DNA of 64,000 bases from Planctomycetia bacterium TMED53. GTDB taxonomy: Bacteria; Planctomycetota; UBA8108; UBA1146. Numbering within the stretch: the stretch's first letter is position 1; each line of letters opens with the position of its first letter. The notes beneath the pieces were generated by a model, which saw only the letters and a list, made by a program, of their open reading frames with translations, was not told where the DNA came from and ran no database searches. Positions 56,633 to 64,000 of the stretch are shown one piece after another. The stretch spans positions 86,093-150,092 of the forward strand of contig NHDG01000067.1 of assembly GCA_002167285.1 (NCBI GenBank). Direction: 5' to 3'. The translations under genes and the position numbers were made by a program.

Positions 56633-56997
56633 GACTCCTCCTCGGAAGGAGACTTTTGCAGTGCAGCAAGGTTGGTTTTTTCCAAGGTCATACCTTTGGT
56701 GATCAAGGTTTCACTGATCTTGACTATCATCTCTTGAACCACGGGTCCTTTTTCGAGATGCGGATCGTCAACACATTTAACCGTCGTAGAACTTCCCTTG
56801 TCTTCTACAACAATATAAAACGACTGGGTCACTCCCAAATCGATGGCGATACAACGAAACAGGAGTTGCTGTCGATCATTGCGCAGGAAACATGCGCAAT
56901 AGTTTTGAATCTTTGCCCCGTGAACTTCCTTGTGAGGAGAGAACTCTGTCCAGACCTCTTCGAGGTCTAGCTTCCCTCCCAAAATGGCATGTGGCAT
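56626..56997 (-). CDS. Hypothetical protein overlapping the start of 55781..56632
   Basis: 7-bp overlap with downstream ORF suggests translational coupling. Confidence 0.55.
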   Translation of the reverse strand: MPHAILGGKLDLEEVWTEFSPHKEVHGAKIQNYCACFLRNDRQQLLFRCIAIDLGVTQSFYIVVEDKGSSTTVKCVDDPHLEKGPVVQEMIVKISETLITKGMTLEKTNLAALQKSPSEEESC

Positions 56998-57141
56998 AAA
57001 AACTCCTTCGCCCGCAGACGTTGCCGCCCCCCTTGAGGTTGATTATCGTGACAGGATCGAGGTTTGAGCAAGTATCCCCCGGAGAAGTTGGACGCGGTTG
57101 ATCTTTTTTTTGGATCTGGCCAATCGAATGAAAGTGAAATC

Positions 57142-57702
57142 ATGACCGAAACTGATCGAGATCCCATTTCTGGTGATAACGCCTCAGATCTGCGTATCGG
57201 TGAAAGTTTCCATCGTCATGAAAATTGGTACCACGCCGGGAGCGCGACCATCGTCGGAGACGTTCACCTTGGAGCAGAGTGCAGCATTTGGTATGGCGCA
57301 GTTCTCAGAGGAGATGATGCCCGAATCACCTTGGGAGAACGTGTCAATGTTCAGGACCTTTGCATGGTGCATGCAGATCCTGATAAGCCCCTGACCATCG
57401 GAGATGATGTCACCATAGGTCATGGAGCAGTGATCCATTGTGTCAAAGTCGGATCCAACACCCTTATAGGGATGGGTTCAGTACTGTTAGAAGATGTCGT
57501 GGTCGGTGACGATTGCCTCATCGCTGCAGGAGCAGTCGTCCCACCGGGAAGCGATATTCCAGATGGATCTCTGGTTGTCGGTGTCCCCGGGAAGGTCGTC
57601 AGAAAAGTCACCGAAGAAGAAAAGATAAGTTTCATCAAATCCGCAAAAAAATATGCCGATAATGCTCGCGAATTTCATCAACGCTACGGTAGTAGGAGCT
57701 GA
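57142..57702 (+). CDS. Gamma-carbonic anhydrase-like left-handed beta-helix protein
   Basis: GDVHLGAECSIWYGAVLRGDDARITLGERVNVQDLCMVH; TIGHGAVIHCVKVG. Confidence 0.9.
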   Translation: MTETDRDPISGDNASDLRIGESFHRHENWYHAGSATIVGDVHLGAECSIWYGAVLRGDDARITLGERVNVQDLCMVHADPDKPLTIGDDVTIGHGAVIHCVKVGSNTLIGMGSVLLEDVVVGDDCLIAAGAVVPPGSDIPDGSLVVGVPGKVVRKVTEEEKISFIKSAKKYADNAREFHQRYGSRS

Positions 57703-57705
57703 CAA

Positions 57706-58461
57706 ATGACTGACTCGGCACCACTACAGCTACCAGAAGATGATCGCTGGATTTTGATGATCGAAACCAGTCAACGACAGGGTTCGGTGGCACTCGGTAC
57801 CGTGGGTGGAGATTTGATCGAAGAGTTACCTTTCAGCCCAGGGCTCGTTCACGGCAAAGAACTCCTACCCAGAATCGACGAACTAGTTTCAAAACACGGA
57901 ACCCGATCTCAATTGGGAATGGTAGCTGTCAGCCGTGGCCCCGGTTCTTTTACTGGTATCCGTATAGGTGTTGCCGCCGCCAAGGCCATCGGCTGGGGGC
58001 TTGGGATTCCCACCATTGGGCTCTCCTCATTGGAGTGCATGATTCATGGACTCGGCCCCGATTCTTCTGGACGGTGGGCTGCGATTCTCGATGCCAGTGG
58101 CGGAGACAGGGATTTAGGGATCTATCAAGTCGATGACCAAAGCATCGAGATCATCGAGGATGAACGTGCGGTTCGAGTTGAAGACTTGCCCACCCTGATC
58201 GAAGCGGGAACTGGAGTGGTCGGCAGTGGTTGTAGGGATGTGGATTGGTCCAAGGAAGTCTTCGTCGCACCGATAGATAAAGATCAACCCCCTGCCAGCT
58301 CGGGGCTAGTACTCGCTCGACGCAAACTTGAATTGCTGCGCTCCGGCTCCGCTTCAGAAGAGAGTTGGAACAACCCGCACCAATTGCAACCGAGATATTT
58401 GCGCGTCAGTCGCGCTGAAGAAGTTCGTCGAAAAAAGTTGGCTGAACAGGGTCGTCAATGA
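57706..58461 (+). CDS. tsaB: tRNA threonylcarbamoyladenosine biosynthesis protein TsaB
   Basis: MIETSQRQGSVALG; VSRGPGSFTGIRIGVAAAKAIGWGLGIPTIGLSSLE. Confidence 0.94.
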   Translation: MTDSAPLQLPEDDRWILMIETSQRQGSVALGTVGGDLIEELPFSPGLVHGKELLPRIDELVSKHGTRSQLGMVAVSRGPGSFTGIRIGVAAAKAIGWGLGIPTIGLSSLECMIHGLGPDSSGRWAAILDASGGDRDLGIYQVDDQSIEIIEDERAVRVEDLPTLIEAGTGVVGSGCRDVDWSKEVFVAPIDKDQPPASSGLVLARRKLELLRSGSASEESWNNPHQLQPRYLRVSRAEEVRRKKLAEQGRQ

Positions 58462-59639
58462 ACGCTGAACGTTCGAGACCTGAACGGGCATGGGCACGCA
58501 TCGATCTCGGCCGAATCTCTTCTAATCTAGATCATGCTCGTCGCTCACTTCCCAATAAGAAGATTCTCGCTGTTGTCAAAGCTGATGCTTATGGCCATGG
58601 GGCGACCGCTATCAGCAAACAACTGGAGAAGGATGGAATCGACTATCTGGGAGTAGGAACTTCTGTTGAAGCGATAGACCTGCGGAATGATGGCATCACT
58701 GCCCCAATTCTTGTTCTCGGTGCACTTCTTCCAACCGAGTTACCAGAAGTCATCGATCGAAACATTACCGTCACCATTCACTCTCCTGGCAGAATCACCG
58801 AGTTGGAATCTTTGGCAAAAATCAAAAATCAAAAGATTCCTGTTCATCTGCTCGTCGATACAGGCATGGCAAGGCTGGGAGTCAGCACCCGTAATGCCCT
58901 CGACCACGCCAAAAGAATTGAAGCCAGTCCATGGCTTGAGTTGGAGGGGCTGGGAACCCACATTGCAACTCCCGGCGATGATCAGCAGGTGAACTTACAG
59001 AGATCTCTTTTCCGAACCATTACTTCTGATCTTGAACAGTGTGGAATACGCCCTCCTTTGATCCACGTAGATGCCAGTCACTCGGCGATCACTGCCAATG
59101 CTGGTAAAAGCACCATGGTGAGACTCGGAGGTTGGATCTACGGGATCGTCGCGGGCCTCGCTGGATCCAGCCCTGTGAGCCCCGCATTGTCCTTATTTAG
59201 CCAAATCGTTTATCTGCGAGATCATCCAGAAGGGCGCCCCATCGGTTATGGTGGAACCTTCGTGACCAGGCGTCAGTCTCGCCTGGCGACGATCAGCATC
59301 GGATACCACGATGGCCTCCCCACCACCCTTTCTAACAAGGGAGAGTTGCTGGTTCGGGGCCAGAGAGTACCGGTAGTAGGTCGAGTTACGATGGACTACA
59401 CAACGGTCGATGTGACCGATGTTCCTGGAGTGTCTGTCGGCGACCTGGTCACCCTACTTGGCACCGATGGTAGCGAACAAATTGCTGCCAAAGAGATCGC
59501 CTCATGGTGTGGCTTAGTACCTTATGAAGTCACTTGCCTACTAGGCAGAAGGATCCTGCGAATCCCGGTGACGAAGGATGAATTTTGGCCGGAAATCGGT
59601 GAGGATGAATCGCAGATTGCCGAAGGTGAAAGGGTCTGA
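58458..59639 (+). CDS. alr: Alanine racemase
   Basis: AVVKADAYGHGATAISKQLE; LLVDTGMARLGV; GRVTMDYTTVDVTD. Confidence 0.96.
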   Translation: MNAERSRPERAWARIDLGRISSNLDHARRSLPNKKILAVVKADAYGHGATAISKQLEKDGIDYLGVGTSVEAIDLRNDGITAPILVLGALLPTELPEVIDRNITVTIHSPGRITELESLAKIKNQKIPVHLLVDTGMARLGVSTRNALDHAKRIEASPWLELEGLGTHIATPGDDQQVNLQRSLFRTITSDLEQCGIRPPLIHVDASHSAITANAGKSTMVRLGGWIYGIVAGLAGSSPVSPALSLFSQIVYLRDHPEGRPIGYGGTFVTRRQSRLATISIGYHDGLPTTLSNKGELLVRGQRVPVVGRVTMDYTTVDVTDVPGVSVGDLVTLLGTDGSEQIAAKEIASWCGLVPYEVTCLLGRRILRIPVTKDEFWPEIGEDESQIAEGERV

Positions 59640-59642
59640 GCG

Positions 59643-62600
59643 GTGAACATGTCACCAGAAAAGGAGTCCACTGAATCGGTCTCGCTGCCAAAGGGCAACG
59701 TGAAGCCTACCCGGACTCGCCAAGCTGCCCGTCGGCGCCATCGCATCATCCTCTTTCTGCTTCTGCCTATTCTACTTGCAGCAGTACTTTTTTGGGTTGC
59801 TGATAAAACTCTAAGCCCAGATCAGTTACAGCTTCGAACAAAAAACTTTTTGCAGGAGCGACTCAGCACCGGATTCAGTATTGCCAAAGTTGAATGGCAG
59901 TGGCCCGCGAGCATCCTTGTAGAGGACCTCGTGATTCATTCTCCGGATGGAAGTCGCTTGCCCGAATTGGTGAGAATCGGCGAGCTCAATTTGGACCTTT
60001 CTCTGCTCAGCCTTTTGATGGGTGAGCTGAAAATTGCCAGAGTTGAATCAGACAACTCCAGCATCGTTCTCGAGCGCGACAACTTCGGAGACCTCACTCT
60101 TCTAACTGTCATCAGAGGTTCTACTGCCCCGGTGCAAGGACCTCTCACCTACGAAGATTCATTGGAATTGAGGAGCGCCTCCCTGATCAAACCCCCCGAG
60201 TTAGTGATCAGAAATTTGGCGGTTCATACCTGTCCCGAAACTGTCGCACACAGTCCTCAAGGACTCGATATCAGCCAGTTACGCCTGGAAGTTTCGGCGG
60301 AGGATCCAGAGCTGTGGGTAATGGATGGTGTCGCCTTTGACTCTTCTGTGAAAAGCATTCGCCTAGACGGCGGTGGGCGTCTTTCAATGGGAGACTTCGA
60401 GCTAGTCCTAGAAGTTGACGAACTGACATTGAATGAGGATTTACGCAAACGTATTCCTCCAGCTCTTCGTCCAGTCTGGGATAAGTACAACCCCAGTGGT
60501 ATCGCCTCTCTGAAACACGAACTTTTCTTTAGGGACACCCGTGAAATCCGCAATTCGATGACCGTCAATATCTCTCGGGGCAGTTTGCGCTTGAGGGATC
60601 CGGAAGTCACTCTCGAGTCCCTTTCCGGCGAATTGACGATCACTCCTGATGCAATTTCATTTAGAAACCCGCTGTCAGGAAAAGTCTTTGGTGCAGAAGC
60701 ACAGTTGGTGGGTGCCATTCAGCTAGAGACCCTTGAGCCAGGGGCCTGCGAACTGCAAGCCTCTCTCAAAGGGCTCGCATTTGAACCTGAAATCTATGAG
60801 ATCATCCCCGAAGCGGGTCAAAAAATCTGGGATCAATACAACCCTTCCGGAAAATTTGATTTTCAAATTCAAGCGACAGGAGAAGAGTTCCCACCACAAG
60901 TCAGTGAGATATTACTGACACTGCACGAGACCGACGGGAATTATGCACCCTATCCATATCCATTGCGTAACATCGACGGAGATCTTCGTTACACACCAGG
61001 CCTATTGGAAATTGATCTCCAAGGAGGTCTTCCTGGATCTCCCGTAAGAGCGAGAGGCAGCTTTGAATTAATCACCGGCGGAAAACGGCACCTGCTTATC
61101 GAAGGATACAGTATCCCGATCGACGACCGGGTTCGAACTGCACTCGGAGATCGAATCGCACCCTACTACGACGAGTATTCTCCTAGAGGAATCACGGACC
61201 TCGCAATCACGATGGAACGCTTGAGACTTGGAGAACCCCTCGATTTAAAAGTGATCGTCAAGCCAACGGACGCCAGCCTGTCCCACTACTATTTCCCTTA
61301 TCGCATCGATGCTGTTCGTGGCGAGATCGTCTTCGATATCAGTGAAAGAAAAATTTTGCTCCGTGACCTCAGCGGGCTGCATGGAGTGAGCCCTGTCACT
61401 CTCAAGGCAGGCTTCGTAGACCTTGTCACCAAGGAGCTAGAGATCCCCATTGAAAGCCCTAAGTTGGTTCCCGATGAGGATCTACTCTCAGCGCTCCCAG
61501 ATGACGTTGAGTCTCGGCTGAGATCACTCGACATCCTCAATGGAGGCGGAGCCCTTGAAACGGTCGTTGAGCTATTCCGAAAAGATTCGCCGAAGTTAGG
61601 GGTCTACGTCCGTTCAAGGGTCGTCGAACCGCTCCAACTCAAGTATGACCGTCTTCCATACCCTCTGATTTTTCATGGTGGACAAGTGATCTATTCCAGC
61701 TCCGAAGAACGGGTTCGACTCGATGATTTGTACACTGACCTCAATGCCTCACCGGTCATCAGAGTTTCTGGAGAAATTGGACCCGACGATTCAGCAGACC
61801 CCCTTGCTAAAGATTCAACACTTCTGGCGATTCGATTGAATGTAGAAGAGGGCAGTGGCGGTGGTGGATTATCCCTCTCCGATGAAGCTTTTGTCTCCAG
61901 TCTCCCTGAAGACCCCAAAGCATTCTTCGAAAGAATGCAACTCTCCGGCAATGTCACAGGAACCTTGGATGTGATCCACCAATACGGACTGGACCCATCC
62001 GGAAATGAGATTCAATCAGTTCAATACGACGCCAGGGGAGATCTTCGCAATGGAGGTCTCGATTTTGGCATCGACACCGACGACCTATCGGCAAAGTTTG
62101 AAGTTCATGGAGGAATCAAACCAGGAACGGGACACACCTTCTCTGGGCAGTTGCGAAATTTCACCCTTAATTTCAACAACTTCCTCGCCACCGTTCCTGA
62201 AGAGAGAACTCTCGATTTTACTTACGGGAAAGTTCACCCTCGTCTCAACCCTCGTGGCTCAGCTGCATACGATTTGCCAACCTCATGGGTCTTGGACCGC
62301 TTACCCAATGATCGCTCGCGCCTCTTTCAGGCTGAAATCGGTCCAGCAAGTATTTTTGGCGGTACTCTCGATGGCTTCTTCTTTGTTGATCTCCGTGATG
62401 CGGATGGCACATACGCGGGCGAAATCTTGGTTGACGGACTAAAACTTGAGGAGGGCTCAGGTAACCTCTTCGGTCGATCAGATATCGCCGGTAATACGCG
62501 GATCGACACGAGGTTTGCCGGATTGGTTGGGGTTAAAGGCTCAACCATTGGCGATGGTTCTTTCACCATCTCCAATGGCAATTTGGCCAGGATCCCCTTG

Positions 62601-62927
62601 GTAGCCGGAGCACTCATCAACCCCTTTGAAGGGCTCAACCGGCGTAACAATAAAATCAAATCTGCCGAAGGCCAATTCTCCATCGCCAACTCCATGTTCG
62701 AGTTCAAGGGTATGGGATCTCTCAAGCTAGACAGCCCTACAGGTGCAATATTCGGTAAAGGGAAATTCGGCTTTGATACTTCGATTGACTTGGTCTTTGA
62801 ACCACAGACTCTTGGGGGCACTCCGCTGATTTCCGATATCGCCAACCGACTTTTAAGATTCAGGGTGATGGGGACCATCGACGACCCTGAAATCACGATT
62901 CGCAAGGTCAAACAGCAAGAGCTGTAA
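59643..62927 (+). CDS. Large AsmA/YhdP-like envelope protein
   Basis: N-term TM; repeated beta-strand segments; C-term GDGSFTISNGNLARIPLVAGALINPFEGL…GTIDDPEITIRKV. Confidence 0.83.
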   Translation: MNMSPEKESTESVSLPKGNVKPTRTRQAARRRHRIILFLLLPILLAAVLFWVADKTLSPDQLQLRTKNFLQERLSTGFSIAKVEWQWPASILVEDLVIHSPDGSRLPELVRIGELNLDLSLLSLLMGELKIARVESDNSSIVLERDNFGDLTLLTVIRGSTAPVQGPLTYEDSLELRSASLIKPPELVIRNLAVHTCPETVAHSPQGLDISQLRLEVSAEDPELWVMDGVAFDSSVKSIRLDGGGRLSMGDFELVLEVDELTLNEDLRKRIPPALRPVWDKYNPSGIASLKHELFFRDTREIRNSMTVNISRGSLRLRDPEVTLESLSGELTITPDAISFRNPLSGKVFGAEAQLVGAIQLETLEPGACELQASLKGLAFEPEIYEIIPEAGQKIWDQYNPSGKFDFQIQATGEEFPPQVSEILLTLHETDGNYAPYPYPLRNIDGDLRYTPGLLEIDLQGGLPGSPVRARGSFELITGGKRHLLIEGYSIPIDDRVRTALGDRIAPYYDEYSPRGITDLAITMERLRLGEPLDLKVIVKPTDASLSHYYFPYRIDAVRGEIVFDISERKILLRDLSGLHGVSPVTLKAGFVDLVTKELEIPIESPKLVPDEDLLSALPDDVESRLRSLDILNGGGALETVVELFRKDSPKLGVYVRSRVVEPLQLKYDRLPYPLIFHGGQVIYSSSEERVRLDDLYTDLNASPVIRVSGEIGPDDSADPLAKDSTLLAIRLNVEEGSGGGGLSLSDEAFVSSLPEDPKAFFERMQLSGNVTGTLDVIHQYGLDPSGNEIQSVQYDARGDLRNGGLDFGIDTDDLSAKFEVHGGIKPGTGHTFSGQLRNFTLNFNNFLATVPEERTLDFTYGKVHPRLNPRGSAAYDLPTSWVLDRLPNDRSRLFQAEIGPASIFGGTLDGFFFVDLRDADGTYAGEILVDGLKLEEGSGNLFGRSDIAGNTRIDTRFAGLVGVKGSTIGDGSFTISNGNLARIPLVAGALINPFEGLNRRNNKIKSAEGQFSIANSMFEFKGMGSLKLDSPTGAIFGKGKFGFDTSIDLVFEPQTLGGTPLISDIANRLLRFRVMGTIDDPEITIRKVKQQEL

Positions 62928-62991
62928 TTCTATCGGTGCTTCTGGACCCCGGTCTAAATGAAGTCATCCTTCGCATATAAGCGAGGTGATT

Positions 62992-63483
62992 TTATCGGAG
63001 ACTTAAAATGCGCTGGACTGATTGAATCAAATCTTGAGGCAGAAATGGTTTCCCCAGAAATAGTGTCAGGTTTTCAGGGCTACAACTTTCTTCGACTTCC
63101 TCGAATGAAAACCCTGAAATCAAGAGCGTGGGAATCTGCGAACCCGCTTCACGCAACATCTTTAGAAACTGCAAGCCCGACATAGAATCTCGACCCAGTC
63201 GAATATCGGTGATCATTAAATCAAACTTTGAAACATCACTGGGGGTCAAATTTGAATTAGTACCCACTTGGGTACACTTAATGCCCAAATCCTCGATCAC
63301 ATCGACGACAATATCCCTGACAATCTCCTGATCATCGATCACGAGACAGCTGAGCTGATGAGTAACTTTGGATTGGGCTTCGAGCTCCACCGACTTCTGA
63401 GCGGATGCTTCACAGCTTGGAGATAGACCCTCAACCCAATCTGGGCATTCGGCAGAGATCGGTATATTTATCGATTGATTCAT
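62992..63483 (-). CDS. Single-domain response regulator (CheY-like) with N-terminal extension
   Basis: SCLVIDDQEIVRDIVVDVIED; FDLMITDIRLGRDSMSGLQFLKML; LISGF; LGKPF. Confidence 0.87.
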   Translation of the reverse strand: MNQSINIPISAECPDWVEGLSPSCEASAQKSVELEAQSKVTHQLSCLVIDDQEIVRDIVVDVIEDLGIKCTQVGTNSNLTPSDVSKFDLMITDIRLGRDSMSGLQFLKMLREAGSQIPTLLISGFSFEEVEESCSPENLTLFLGKPFLPQDLIQSVQRILSLR

Positions 63484-63709
63484 GTGACCTACCCAATTCC
63501 CACAAACTCCACCTCATGGGTAATCAGAACGTCAGTAGTTACCAAACCAGTTCCCGGTCCAGTTGAAAACTTGCGAATATGGGGTGATCTACCCCATAAA
63601 TCGCCTCCAGCATGACCTCCGAATATCGCCCCGATAAGGAGAAACTGGTCGCACATGATCGCTCGATGCGGAGCTCCTTCTAGACCATTATGCCAATTAG
63701 GAGGTTTCC

Positions 63710-64000
63710 ATGACTGACTCCACAACCAACTTCGATTCGATGACCGGCCTGATCGAGTGTGTTCCCAATATTTCCGAAGGAAGAGACCGCCAGAAAATTG
63801 ACCAAATCGTGGCAGCTGCCACCGCCGTACCTGAAGTGAGATGTCTCGACGTCGATCCAGGATCCGATACGCACAGAACTGTGATCACTCTGGTCGGCCC
63901 ACCTGGGCCCATCGCAGAAGCCGCATTTCGATTAGTTCGTGAGTCTTCACAGCTGATTGACATGAGCCAACATCATGGAGCCCATGCACGCCATGGAGCG
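63710..64000 (+). CDS. ftcD: Glutamate formimidoyltransferase, N-terminal part (truncated by window end)
   Basis: GLIECVPNISEGRDRQKIDQIVAAA; LDVDPGSDTHRTVITLVGPP; SD AGGAGG before ATG. Confidence 0.9.
   Translation, partial: MTDSTTNFDSMTGLIECVPNISEGRDRQKIDQIVAAATAVPEVRCLDVDPGSDTHRTVITLVGPPGPIAEAAFRLVRESSQLIDMSQHHGAHARHGA

Noticed and set aside
63489-63725. 78-aa minus ORF upstream of ftcD
   Set aside because: Overlaps the ftcD ribosome-binding site/start region; no motif or RBS support
1-64000. tRNA genes, including tRNA-Sec
   Set aside because: No convincing cloverleaf or T-arm GTTCRANNC context with acceptor pairing noticed in intergenic gaps; a tRNAscan/Secmarker run is needed to be certain

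Overview
The 64 kb window is a gene-dense bacterial chromosomal segment. The gene families suggest a Planctomycetota-like organism, but this is inference only. I saw no rRNA, recognisable tRNA, CRISPR array, prophage or transposon. Most of the content is housekeeping: hflX, aas-type fusion, lptF/lptG-like permeases, CBS/CGL transsulfuration genes, nagB-like gene, selB, M1 peptidase, DEAD-box helicase, rpoN, pgpA/pgsA/rimO, ftsK, the coaB-coaC-rpoZ-gmk-yicC block, secG-tpiA, tsaB-alr, a large AsmA-like protein and a truncated ftcD. The standout observation is a probable selenoprotein. A secreted thioredoxin-fold gene (minus strand, 6476..5433) is split by an in-frame TGA at 6200..6198, exactly where the first Cys of a CPPC redox motif belongs (...YFTRSYAP-U-PPCEF...). 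A GC-rich hairpin lies just downstream of the TGA (6180..6164), and the window also encodes SelB (21120..23108), so Sec decoding is plausible in this genome. Other observations: a WaaP-like kinase/kinase-like/GNAT triple fusion; an rpoN-linked operon of PP2C phosphatase, STAS and a PII lacking the T-loop tyrosine; a CehA-type hydrolase ending in a GspG-like domain; a 31-bp tandem repeat starting at the stop codon of the CGL gene; an 11-bp x3 repeat plus an 18-bp perfect palindrome upstream of CBS; and a 30-bp duplication across two overlapping TM2 genes.
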